From contig NZ_MARB01000002.1 of NCBI RefSeq assembly GCF_001715975.1, positions 211,135 through 275,134 on the forward strand: a DNA stretch of 64,000 bases, read 5' to 3'. Below, in pieces: positions 55,578-63,925 of the stretch (position 1 is the first letter of the stretch; each line of letters starts with the position of its first letter). Position numbers and translations under genes: made by a program. Under the pieces are notes generated by a model. The model was not told the DNA's origin. It saw nothing but the letters and a program-made list of their open reading frames with translations, and made no database searches. The stretch is from Candidatus Thiodiazotropha endolucinida. Lineage in GTDB: Bacteria; Pseudomonadota; Gammaproteobacteria; Chromatiales; Chromatiaceae.

Positions 55578-56003
55578 CTAAGTGATATGGGCCGATTTGT
55601 CTAAGATTCTAGCGTCAAATTTATCTCTATTAATGACATATCTTTCATGGGTTCCCTTAGAAATGAGGTCGACATTGTCATGAGCTTCAACATTGAAAAA
55701 TAGCTTTCTTCCATCCACTTTTATCAACTCAACCATAGCGGTTACCTCTAATCCGGGCGGGGTGGCCGCTTCATGAGTTACATCAATATGTATGCCGACT
55801 GTCTGTTCAGAAGGCCAATCAAGATACGGTTTTATGGCTTTGATACAGGTCCACTCAATGAAGCCCACCAAGAATCCGGTGGCAAACACTTCCGGCATGA
55901 GCAGGAACTCTTCTGATTCCGGATAGAGATTGGGAACCGTTTTTGTCCTTGGAACCAAGAATTTATGCTCATAATATATGCCGGGTTTAAGAGTGTCTTT
56001 CAT
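55578..56003 (-). CDS. hotdog-fold thioesterase, fluoroacetyl-CoA thioesterase (FlK)-like
   Basis: A 141-residue hotdog protein. The catalytic set of FlK-type thioesterases can be aligned: T42 in EVFATGFLVGF, E50 in FIEWTCI, and H77 in HIDVTHEAATPPG (FlK: T42, E50, H76). The second half (KLFFNVEAHDNVDLISKG) completes the fold. It should hydrolyse a short acyl-CoA; related proteins in non-fluoroacetate organisms have unknown substrates. It lies alone among accessory genes. Confidence 0.83.
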   Translation of the reverse strand: MKDTLKPGIYYEHKFLVPRTKTVPNLYPESEEFLLMPEVFATGFLVGFIEWTCIKAIKPYLDWPSEQTVGIHIDVTHEAATPPGLEVTAMVELIKVDGRKLFFNVEAHDNVDLISKGTHERYVINRDKFDARILDKSAHIT

Positions 56004-56195
56004 TCTGTTTTCCTGTTTTGTAAAACGACAAATTTGTAAGCAGTGGTCTGACTCCGTTTTATCAGTCGCGACATCTGTAGTGTGGATCAGCTTATCAGCT
56101 TTTTTAACTATGATTTGATATTGTCGCTAAGGCTCAGGGATAGTGGACACGAAGTTACCGCCATCCTTTTGCAACCGGTTGTTTGTTATCGGGCC

Positions 56196-56948
56196 TCATA
56201 GTTTAAGTTTTCGTCTTTGCAGCATCATCAATATCGTGTAACAGCTGGCAGCTGCCAGAAGATGCTTGACCGTGTGTCCACTAATTGCCTCTCCTGTCAT
56301 CTGGAACACGGCAATATCGTATACCTCCGCGCCTTTTGCCAGGGCGTACAACACAAGTGCGACGAAGAGCAATCCCTGATGTGTAAAGCGACTGCTGAAT
56401 AACACCAAAAAGAAGGGTAATGTCAACAGCGGGATGAATTGTACCCACACGTAGAGACGCAGGTCTTCGAATAAGTACCCGTAGAGGACACTGCCGATAC
56501 CCACGAGGACAAGCGGGATCAGCAGACAGGACAAGCGGCGATCGACATACTCGCTCAGAAGTGCCGCAAGAAAACCCATAAATCCAATACTCATCGGCAA
56601 GCGATCCCAGACGAGGGTCTCGTTACTAGGGCTCCAGTGATAGTAGATCGATCCAACGCTCACCAGGCTGACACCGATAAATAGCACAAGCCACGCGCTA
56701 TGGCTGGGGCCTGTATCATTTTTCAGGCAGAATGCAATGCCAACCGCACCGACGAGCAGGAAGGCCAGGTTGGAGATTACATCGAAAAAATTCGGGACAC
56801 ACAGAAAGCGGCTCGTATCAACAAAGTGGTGATAGGCCACATCTTGAGGAATCGGTTCAAACATCAGTAGCAAGACGAGCGGAAAGAGCAAGAGAAACAC
56901 CAGTACAGCGTGCCTCCAAGTGAAATCGTGTGACGGGTTGGTGCTCAT
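56196..56948 (-). CDS. alkaline-ceramidase-like (CREST superfamily) membrane protein
   Basis: A 250-residue, seven-TM protein of the CREST hydrolase superfamily. The conserved features are an Asn/Asp-containing TM2 (VISNLAFLLVG), YYHWSPSNETLVWDRLPMSI with the metal-ligand His/Asp, and the C-terminal SGHTVKHLLAAA with two His. Eukaryotic members are ceramidases and bacterial substrates are undefined. It is flanked by intergenic gaps of about 190 and 250 bp. Confidence 0.78.
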   Translation of the reverse strand: MSTNPSHDFTWRHAVLVFLLLFPLVLLLMFEPIPQDVAYHHFVDTSRFLCVPNFFDVISNLAFLLVGAVGIAFCLKNDTGPSHSAWLVLFIGVSLVSVGSIYYHWSPSNETLVWDRLPMSIGFMGFLAALLSEYVDRRLSCLLIPLVLVGIGSVLYGYLFEDLRLYVWVQFIPLLTLPFFLVLFSSRFTHQGLLFVALVLYALAKGAEVYDIAVFQMTGEAISGHTVKHLLAAASCYTILMMLQRRKLKL

Positions 56949-57200
56949 CCTAACCTCGATTGAATATTATATTCAGCTAACTGCTAGACGCATTATTTCC
57001 AGGCTGTATGTTGTGTATACTTCCTTTCATTTGACGCCATATCCTGTCACTGAAGTTCTTGGTGTTCGCTGGAAGAGGTAAGTCAAGGATTTCTCATAAG
57101 TAAAAAGGGTTGCACCATCTATTCGTTGAATTAATCCGGTTTAGATAGCAACAAACTCTAATATTAGTAATAGTTTTTATTTGACCCCGGTGTTGCAAGA

Positions 57201-58043
57201 TTACAGTTCATTAACAGCATCGGTGATTAGTTTCGCGATCTGAGAAGGAACCTCAAGGCAGGAGAAATGTCCCGCTCGACCAAGTTCAATCAGATGAGCA
57301 TCTGGAAGCAATTGTTTGTTTGCCTGGCGCTCGTCCAATCTCGACCAATCAGAATCTGAGTAAGCGAGCCAGGTAGGAACAGCAATATTCCGGTAAACGT
57401 TTCTCGCTTCTATCCAGCTTTGCCACTCAAGACAAAGTGACCTAAAGGCTCGAGGGTGTCCTTGCTTGATTCCACTGCGGAAAAGTAGCTGAATAAAATC
57501 TGACTTAAGTTTTGTGTGGTTTTCAAAACCTCCTTCCATGATCTTTCTAAGGATCGGTGGCGGACCCGCCCTTGCGACGATCCAGCCCAAACCAGGTATG
57601 AGCATTGCGCTGAATATGAGATTAGCAAGTCCAGAACTACGCCGAATACCACCTCGGATGCCATAGTCATATGGGTTGAGCGCAATCACGCCGATGACGG
57701 ACGGGTGCTGCCTTGCAGCAAGTCCCAAAGCGATAACAGCTCCGATTGACTCTCCCACGACAACTATCTCCCTGAGCTGAAGGCGATCGATCAACGAAGC
57801 AACGGAGTCTATAAAATAGGATGCGGAGTAGGTGACCTCCGGCGCAGATGATTCACCGTGACCTGGAAGATCAGGGATCACTACGTCAACATTATCAAGT
57901 ATTTCAACAATCTGGTCGAAGTATTCGAGTTGTGTGCGAAGCGTGTGCAGTAAAAGCACAGTAGCCCCGTGACCACTTCGTCGGTAACGCCAATTCACTC
58001 CCCCTGCCTCGATAAAGAGATCTTCGTTGTCTTCATTGCTCAT
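57201..58043 (-). CDS. alpha/beta-fold hydrolase
   Basis: A 280-residue hydrolase. The nucleophile elbow GESIG (S99) lies after strand beta-5, the oxyanion region is LLLHTLRTQLEYF, the acid is near YSDSDW, and the catalytic His lies in GRAGHFSCLEVP near the C-terminus. It resembles haloperoxidase/lipase-type hydrolases; the substrate is not assignable. An AGGATGACGCA site precedes the ATG. Confidence 0.85.
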   Translation of the reverse strand: MSNEDNEDLFIEAGGVNWRYRRSGHGATVLLLHTLRTQLEYFDQIVEILDNVDVVIPDLPGHGESSAPEVTYSASYFIDSVASLIDRLQLREIVVVGESIGAVIALGLAARQHPSVIGVIALNPYDYGIRGGIRRSSGLANLIFSAMLIPGLGWIVARAGPPPILRKIMEGGFENHTKLKSDFIQLLFRSGIKQGHPRAFRSLCLEWQSWIEARNVYRNIAVPTWLAYSDSDWSRLDERQANKQLLPDAHLIELGRAGHFSCLEVPSQIAKLITDAVNEL

Positions 58044-58753
58044 TGCGTCATCCTCTCATCGTTTCCGCTACTGCGTAATACAAAGCTGTAAGGACTGCTA
58101 AAAAACACAATTGAACTTGTGACGACTTCACTAAAACAATATCACCATACCCTGATGTAAATTCGATTAATCCATCATCCTTACGACACCTAACGCTTTG
58201 ATAATTGGGGATAGATCCAATTTGTCGCTTTGCCATTGATATTTCATGTCCGGATCAGGCCAGAGTGTTCTGCAACATCCTTAGTTATAACGCCAGGGAG
58301 GTATGCCAGCTACATAACGATTACTTGAATTCTAGTGTATATCTATCGGATTGCCTCTTTGCTTGTTATGTCGATTACTCACAATCAATCGATGAGGTAA
58401 TCCATCAATTGTACAGATATCATTCCCTCTTGCGGTATCAGTCAGTATGCTAAGTCATGACTAGACTATAACTACGCAATGCTGCGCGTTGACCTCTATG
58501 CCAGCGCTTATTCTGTTCCTTGGCAAAGGCTTTGATTCGGTCGATCGCAACCAATACTGAGAGGATTTTCGATTATAGTAGTTGATGCTTTGTAGTCAGG
58601 CATCCGGATTCAATCCGATCCTCTCTAGAGTGTTATTGGGTGTCCCTTATTTTTCACGCCCGGGTCAACAGACGCTATTGAAATATTCTATAATTTTTAC
58701 ACCCCTGCACTTTATATGCTTTTCATCGTAAGAGATTACTTTTTGCAATCAGC
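58044..58753. other. 710-bp region without a convincing gene
   Basis: AT-rich. A 62-residue minus-strand ORF (58048-58236) ends 4 bp before the hydrolase start, and an 82-residue plus-strand ORF (58205-58453) overlaps it; neither has a ribosome site or recognisable protein. TTATAACGCC at 58287 loosely recalls an integron core site, but no matching half follows. Otherwise I see nothing definite. Confidence 0.4.
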
Positions 58754-59656
58754 ATGAATGACGAGATTCCGCAAAACGGCAGCCTGAGCGTCATAGACGG
58801 CGTGGAGCGCATTTTCTACGACGGTTACTGGATCAAGCGTTACCATGCGCCGGTCGACAGCCTGACCGATAAAAAACTGCTGATCCAATCACTCACTCGC
58901 CGCCTGTTCAACCACATGGAGCACGGCATCAATATCCCGGGGCGCCTGCTAGACAAGGTCCGGGACGATTATCAGTCTGAAACCGATCCCGGCAAAAAGC
59001 GGATCAGGGGCGCGATGCTGGCAGGCGCGTTGTTCAATCGCGCTGCGGATATCTTCAATCAGCTGGTCGAGCTGGAAGCCAGCGGTGTGCAGATAAAATC
59101 AGACAATGATCTGATGCGCACCTGCGGCCAGTGCCTGCAGGAGGCATTGGAACTCGGCAAATTGGTCCGTCACCGTAATGGCAGCGCCGGAATCGACGAA
59201 CTATGGGGCGAGCCGTTCAAGGCCTTCGTCATGTCGATCGAGGATTTCTACCAGTCTCGCTACGTCAAGATCGCGATGACCATGCGCAATATCGACGAGG
59301 TTGCCGAACACATGATCGGATGCGTGCGTAACAACCAGGGGGGCGAGGAGATGGAAGCACTGATCAGGCACTACGCCTGCATGGCCCGGCGCAAGTGCGA
59401 AATTCTCAGAACCGACCCTGATATCTTCGACGCCTGGGTTGAGTTTGTCGTGGCGGGGGAGGCGATTACCGGGTATACATCAGGGCAAACGGAAGTTGAA
59501 ACCGGCAAAGGAATCCTCGATGAATTCGATAGCCGCTACATGCTCGAACAGGGTGTCGAGCTGATTGCGGACATCACCCGTGCGAGAACTTCAATGCCGA
59601 GCAGCACCGAGGAATACTTGGGGTTGTGTGAGCAATTCAAGCGATGGAAAGCTTAA
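58754..59656 (+). CDS. hypothetical protein
   Basis: A 300-residue mainly helical protein without signal peptide or TM segments. The N-terminal part (GVERIFYDGYWIKRYHAPVD) may be a small beta unit. The rest is amphipathic helix with several conserved-looking Cys (TCGQCLQ) and Arg-rich stretches. GC and codon use are closer to the core genome than the flanks. No family recognised. The 3' end overlaps a convergent small ORF by 20 bp. Confidence 0.65.
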   Translation: MNDEIPQNGSLSVIDGVERIFYDGYWIKRYHAPVDSLTDKKLLIQSLTRRLFNHMEHGINIPGRLLDKVRDDYQSETDPGKKRIRGAMLAGALFNRAADIFNQLVELEASGVQIKSDNDLMRTCGQCLQEALELGKLVRHRNGSAGIDELWGEPFKAFVMSIEDFYQSRYVKIAMTMRNIDEVAEHMIGCVRNNQGGEEMEALIRHYACMARRKCEILRTDPDIFDAWVEFVVAGEAITGYTSGQTEVETGKGILDEFDSRYMLEQGVELIADITRARTSMPSSTEEYLGLCEQFKRWKA

Positions 59657-59933
59657 ACAGATAAAGACCCGGTGGGTGAAACGAGTAGTCTTGAGTGATC
59701 AAGCCAGACTCATTCTTGGCCATGTCATAATATATTAGGTCCCCAGTTTTTGTTAGGCGCTGCATCCAGTCAGCGAGGCGCTGAGAAAGCTCATCGAGCT
59801 GGTGGGAAGTACCCAGATGGCGGTGGGCAGCAATGCCTAACCGGCGGCGCTCGATGTCTACGCCTATTTCAATCTCACCGAAGGGGTGACGGGGCTGGAG
59901 GCGCATGTGCCTCCCTCTGACCTTCGCATCCAT
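59637..59933 (-). CDS. small hypothetical protein or gene remnant
   Basis: A 98-residue ORF with a near-perfect ribosome site (AAGGAGGT, 59942-59949) 7 bp before its ATG, which supports translation. Residues include FGEIEIGVDIERRRLGIAAH and SHQLDELSQRLADWMQRLTK; it is basic and helical in the middle. No family recognised. Upstream on the same strand, another frame reads protein-like without a start codon, so this may be the tail of a decayed locus. Confidence 0.4.
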   Translation of the reverse strand: MDAKVRGRHMRLQPRHPFGEIEIGVDIERRRLGIAAHRHLGTSHQLDELSQRLADWMQRLTKTGDLIYYDMAKNESGLITQDYSFHPPGLYLFKLSIA

Positions 59934-60405
59934 CGTTATTTACCTCCTTCACGACCCCTTCATCCTCACCGCTGATACTTTTTACTTCATTGACAAGGCT
60001 TATTGCTTCGACGGCTCCTCAATTTGGGGCGTTTATGGAGATCCTTAGGTTCGATGACGAATGAAATGGTTACGTGAACCAGGATTACTTGCTTCGGTTA
60101 TGGGGCATTTTGCTACACAAACGACAATATTTGCGTCATAAGTCGGATTATTCAGATCTTAAAACAGGCCTGTGCAGGGTATTTTGTCCCTGGTACACCG
60201 ATTGCAGGGCCTATTGAAGCGTATGTGGTGTTATCTGTTTGGGTGAGTGAACCTGAAGATTAAATTATGTGTAGTTAAATGGGGTTTGTCTCCATTTATT
60301 TACCGCATCCTTTAGGAAAATTAGTTTCTTAAAGGATAGATTCGCTTTGATTTCGGTATTCTTCGCTATACACAGCATTCAATTGTGCCGGCATTGGATA
60401 TATAG
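59934..60405. other. 472-bp region without a convincing gene
   Basis: AT-rich. On the minus strand a short frame without a start runs through about 59885-60030 and reads protein-like (EAISLVNEVKSISGEDEG), perhaps a remnant. The remainder to 60405 contains only short ORFs and presumably the promoter of the barrel-protein gene. Confidence 0.4.
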
Positions 60406-61332
60406 ATGCAAAAAAACTCAAATCACGCTTGTTCAACGTGGCGTAAATCTGACTGGAAAGGCCTGGCCAGGGTTATCCCTGTTGTCATAGGAGTGCTGTT
60501 TGCCGGGTCAGCCGCTGTAGCTGGGCCCGCCATTGGTCAGTTCGAAGTCAAGAATCTCAACGCCACACCCGGAGAGATTGAGTTCCAATCCCAGAATGCC
60601 CATATGTTTGGTAATCCAAAACGTGAACTGAGAAATGTCGGTGGAGAGTTCGAGTACGACGACAACAGTGTGGCGAAGCAACGCCACGCTCTCGAGCTTG
60701 AGTTTGGTATTAGCCGTCGATTTAAATCACGCATCGGTATCGAATACGAGAAAGAACGTCTGGATGATCCGGATAATCCTGATCAGGTGAATGAATTTAG
60801 TGAACTGGATTTGTCTGAAATCGGTGCAGAGATCATATGGGTGGTTGATCCTGTCGAAGAGAACAAATGGGGTTTTGGTCTGGTGGCCGAATATGAGCAT
60901 CCGCTGGAGGACGAGGAGGCAAGCCTGTTGCTTGTCGGGCCAATCTTTCAAATAGAACGGAATGAATGGTGGAGCATCATCAATCTCTATCTGGTGAAAC
61001 ACCTGGGTGGAGATCAACCACGAGACGAGAAGGTCGACTTCGCCTATGCGACCCAATTCGGCTTTGAGCTGAATCAGGATTGGCAGCTCGCGTTGGAGGC
61101 CTATGGAACAGTGGATCGGATAGGTGATACAGGTAGTGCAGGCGAGGAGGCGCAATTGTTTGGCGATCACAATCAACATCGCCTCGGACCTGTGTTCTAT
61201 TACATTGGAGGCCTGGGAGGTGATCCGTCCGACGAAGAATCATCCGTCTCAATCGGCGTGGGATTGTTGTTCGGTATCAATGACAACACGCCTGATACGA
61301 CGTTGAAGTGGTCTGTCGAGGTTGAGTTTTAG
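60406..61332 (+). CDS. exported beta-barrel-like outer-membrane protein
   Basis: A 308-residue protein. A long N-terminus leads to a hydrophobic signal (RVIPVVIGVLFAGSAAVAG). The mature part is acidic with alternating strands (KQRHALELEFGISRRFKSRI, EYEKERLDDP) and ends with Phe (LKWSVEVEF), as outer-membrane barrels do. No specific family assigned; transporter-like barrels of unknown ligand are the closest description. It is followed by a CopZ-like gene on the same strand, 130 bp away. Confidence 0.7.
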   Translation: MQKNSNHACSTWRKSDWKGLARVIPVVIGVLFAGSAAVAGPAIGQFEVKNLNATPGEIEFQSQNAHMFGNPKRELRNVGGEFEYDDNSVAKQRHALELEFGISRRFKSRIGIEYEKERLDDPDNPDQVNEFSELDLSEIGAEIIWVVDPVEENKWGFGLVAEYEHPLEDEEASLLLVGPIFQIERNEWWSIINLYLVKHLGGDQPRDEKVDFAYATQFGFELNQDWQLALEAYGTVDRIGDTGSAGEEAQLFGDHNQHRLGPVFYYIGGLGGDPSDEESSVSIGVGLLFGINDNTPDTTLKWSVEVEF

Positions 61333-61462
61333 CGAAAAGAATTGGAAGAACTGGCTGTAGATAATCAGACTCAACCTGACACTGCAAGTCGCATATTTCG
61401 ATATCTTCTGACAGACTAAGAATATCTAATGCTGCTATTTCAATCGTTTCAGATAAACCATA

Positions 61463-61882
61463 ATGTCACATTGTTGCTCAGAACCCGGCTGCAATATTAA
61501 TCGGCCCGGCAAACACCGCTGTCCGGTCAATGGGATCGAGTACTCGGAGGTATCCGTCAAAACCGTTGCACACCATGTACGCAGACCTTGGCTATTGGAC
61601 GGTCACACAAAACAATACTATTTCTGTGACGATCCGACTTGCGATGTGGTTTATTTCGGGGACGACGACTCAGTAATCTCGCAAGCACAAGTCAGAACCA
61701 GGGTGGGCGTGAAGGACCAATCCGATGATGCAATGCTGTGCTACTGCTTTGGGGTAACTAAGCGCGACGCGGACAGCGATCCGGGTATAAGGGCGTACAT
61801 TGTCCGTCAAACCAAGCTCGGCGTATGCAGCTGTGAAACATCTAATCCCGCTGGAGTTTGCTGCCTCAAGACCTTTCCGTGA
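61463..61882 (+). CDS. CopZ-like iron-sulfur/zinc-binding protein (BFD-like domain)
   Basis: A 139-residue Cys-rich protein. The N-terminal domain has Cys at 4, 5, 10 and 20, then a C55/C60 pair (FCDDPTCDVVYF). The C-terminal BFD-like [2Fe-2S] domain has C93-x-C95 (LCYCFGVTKRD), then C122-x-C124 and C133-C134. This resembles the N-terminal half of the Archaeoglobus CopZ copper chaperone and similar stand-alone proteins. It lacks the usual HMA domain. A role in metal handling is likely, the metal not proven. Confidence 0.8.
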   Translation: MSHCCSEPGCNINRPGKHRCPVNGIEYSEVSVKTVAHHVRRPWLLDGHTKQYYFCDDPTCDVVYFGDDDSVISQAQVRTRVGVKDQSDDAMLCYCFGVTKRDADSDPGIRAYIVRQTKLGVCSCETSNPAGVCCLKTFP

Positions 61883-61942
61883 ACTACCGTATTGCCGATC
61901 GATAAACAGGACATCTGTGTATTTATAAATTGGTAATCTTTG

Positions 61943-62620
61943 GGGTGGGTGTCTCGCTTAATTTCCTTAATTACTGTTCAAGATATGAAGCTCCACCTAC
62001 CATTCAATCAGAATGGGGGTGCCTACTTTTACCAAACCCAAAAACTCGTCCATCTCTGCATTGGTTACTGCAATACAGCCGTTGGTCCAGTTGAACTGTT
62101 GGGTTACAGGGGCTAACCAGCCCAGCCAGTTTTTTTGTCCATGGATCATGATAAATCCCCCAGGTGAGACACCCAGTTTTCGAGCGCTGTTTTTATCTTG
62201 CTGATTCGGGTAGCTGATATGCATGGCTCGGTAGAAAGAGGAGTCTTCTTTTGTATAGTCGAGAGTGTAGAGGCCCTCCGGTGTCTTTTCGTCTCCCTCC
62301 TTCTGCTTGTGTCCTTTAGGGTTTGCGCCTAATGCCACTTGATATTGTTTTATAACTGTTTTTCCCTGCATGAGGAACATACTACGTTCAGATTTATCGA
62401 TGCGTACCAGATCAACATCTGCTGACAAGCGAGTTGCATAGGTGAGTAAGAGTAGTGCGAAAATTCTCATGTTGACAGACGTTTGCTGATTTGGGGAGCG
62501 GTGCTATTTGGGAATAAGATAGACTAACATCTTCTGTAACAATTGATCTCATGGTTTTTACAACATTTGCCAGAAGGTTCAGAAATAGTTTAAAGTTTAA
62601 GGTTAATGAGACACCCACCC
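61943..62620. repeat. 13-bp inverted repeats flanking the L,D-transpeptidase gene
   Basis: GGGTGGGTGTCTC at 61943-61955 and its exact reverse complement at 62608-62620 bracket the L,D-transpeptidase gene. Related TGGGTGTCT sequences recur at 62661 and 62840. The arrangement could mark a mobile or REP-like cassette. Confidence 0.5.
61997..62470 (-). CDS. L,D-transpeptidase (YkuD domain)
   Basis: A 157-residue exported enzyme. A signal peptide (RIFALLLLTYATRLSA) precedes the YkuD domain, which has the catalytic H110 (IMIHGQKN) and C132 in NWTNGCIAVTN, matching the HGx...S/TxGC pattern. It forms or exchanges cross-links in peptidoglycan. No peptidoglycan-binding domain is present, so it is the minimal form. 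It is flanked by inverted repeats. Confidence 0.9.
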   Translation of the reverse strand: MRIFALLLLTYATRLSADVDLVRIDKSERSMFLMQGKTVIKQYQVALGANPKGHKQKEGDEKTPEGLYTLDYTKEDSSFYRAMHISYPNQQDKNSARKLGVSPGGFIMIHGQKNWLGWLAPVTQQFNWTNGCIAVTNAEMDEFLGLVKVGTPILIEW

Positions 62621-62637
62621 TAGATTTGAAGCTGCGT

Positions 62638-62857
62638 AATGTAATTGGCCCACTTTAGAGTGGGTGTCTTGTTTGTGTCAGAGGGTCGAGGTTGTTTAGG
62701 ATTTCAGTTTCAGAGTGATTGACAGGGAAATCTGCTCCGAGAAACAAAGAATTTCAATGCTAATTGATTGATGCAGGCCTGATAGAAATGGTCGTGTGTC
62801 TAATGTAATTGGTACACTTTAGAGTGGGCACTTTAGAGTGGGTGTCTGGTTTGTGCG
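62638..62857. repeat. two copies of a 40-bp-class repeat, the second with an internal tandem duplication
   Basis: Copy A at 62638-62677 starts AATGTAATTGGCCCACTTTA and ends GTGGGTGTCTTGTTTGTG. Copy B at 62802-62857 starts AATGTAATTGGTACACTTTA and ends GGTTTGTG, with the 14-mer CACTTTAGAGTGGG repeated in tandem inside it. They lie in the 404-bp gap between the L,D-transpeptidase and the next gene; nothing else is recognised there. Confidence 0.7.
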
Positions 62858-62874
62858 CCCTAGCTCCTCTGGAT

Positions 62875-63849
62875 CTATACGTTCAACTCGATCGAAGCCC
62901 TTAGTTTTTTGAACAACATATTGTGTTTAAAGTTAGCCATGGAATCTGATGGGTCAATTGCCTCTAAGTTAAGGCGTTCTATTGTGCTACGTGACACTGC
63001 TACGGATAAAATAGGGGCTTCTTCTAAGTGGCCTGTCTGAGAGTTAAGCAATTCGTCTACAGCCGTGACAATAACCAGATTGTCAGGGATGGCTGAAAAT
63101 AGTTCATTGCCTACCCGCAATACACAGCTACAGACATAGTCTTGATATATTTCATTGAATCTACCTTTTGGCATATTCTTAACAGACAACTTACCGCTTT
63201 TTAGTAAATTTTTTGTTTCGCTTGGTACTATTTCATTGCCGTGAACGTTTATTTTTGCCTCTAAAATACCATTGTCGTAGACAGAGATTGACAAACTTGA
63301 TCCGAGATTAGAAATTTCTGAGAATGGCTGAAGATTTTCAATTGCTTTTATTTTGGCTTCTGCCTTACCATCTAAAAGAGCTTTAGCTATTGCTACACTT
63401 TCTTTCCACTCCTCTGTTTCTTTCTCCCATTTTGAGATCCTAGATTTGTAATGAGCCTTATCTGTCTTAACGGCATCATCAATATTTTGGGAAAGCAACG
63501 CCCTTTTCTTTTCCTCTCGTTTGAATAGGCGATCTAAAAATCCAGGCTTATAGGTTTCTAATAATTGACGTGCTTCCGATTCATTATCATTATTCTTTTG
63601 GGGTTCTGTAGGCTGCTTAGATGAAAAAATTTTATTCCAGTCTATTGGAGGGCTGCATTCTTTGTGGATTGATTGAATGACATCAATATGATTTTCATAA
63701 ACTTCCACTTCGTATGCAGCTTGTTCTAGTTCCTGCATTTTCTCATATTGTTTTTGCTGCCATTCAAGCTCCCTTTGCCTCCTTTTCGCATCTCGTTCCG
63801 CAGCGCGAACTGCTGCACCAACTGAGCGAACTGTTCCTTTCCATCCCAT
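62875..63849 (-). CDS. hypothetical protein, N-terminal coiled coil
   Basis: A 324-residue cytoplasmic protein. Residues about 10-50 are a highly charged coiled coil (DAKRRQRELEWQQKQYEKMQ). A second charged stretch lies at about 100-160 (RLFKREEKKRALL). The C-terminal half is beta-rich (LSISVYDNGILEAKINVHG). The gene is strongly AT-rich compared with the rest of the window, suggesting recent acquisition. An AAGGA site precedes the ATG. No family recognised. It starts 77 bp before the putative group II intron end. Confidence 0.65.
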   Translation of the reverse strand: MGWKGTVRSVGAAVRAAERDAKRRQRELEWQQKQYEKMQELEQAAYEVEVYENHIDVIQSIHKECSPPIDWNKIFSSKQPTEPQKNNDNESEARQLLETYKPGFLDRLFKREEKKRALLSQNIDDAVKTDKAHYKSRISKWEKETEEWKESVAIAKALLDGKAEAKIKAIENLQPFSEISNLGSSLSISVYDNGILEAKINVHGNEIVPSETKNLLKSGKLSVKNMPKGRFNEIYQDYVCSCVLRVGNELFSAIPDNLVIVTAVDELLNSQTGHLEEAPILSVAVSRSTIERLNLEAIDPSDSMANFKHNMLFKKLRASIELNV

Positions 63850-63925
63850 CTTCGATATCCTTCTTATTGTTTGCAGCTACGCTCAAAGCAGGCGCGCCGC
63901 CTTATGGCGTTGCTTGCCTTTGCTT

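Noticed and set aside
53967-58330. Possible integron cassette array (same-strand small genes, GTTTAACGCC at 55517, TTATAACGCC at 58287)
   Set aside because: The core-like sites lack matching partner halves and the expected paired stem arms; no integrase is seen. Kept only as an unexplained cluster.
58048-58453. Two overlapping small ORFs
   Set aside because: No ribosome sites and no protein-like composition.
59752-59841. GTTAGGC and GCCTAAC 76 bases apart, like attC core sites
   Set aside because: The order is inverted relative to an attC site and both lie inside a small ORF.
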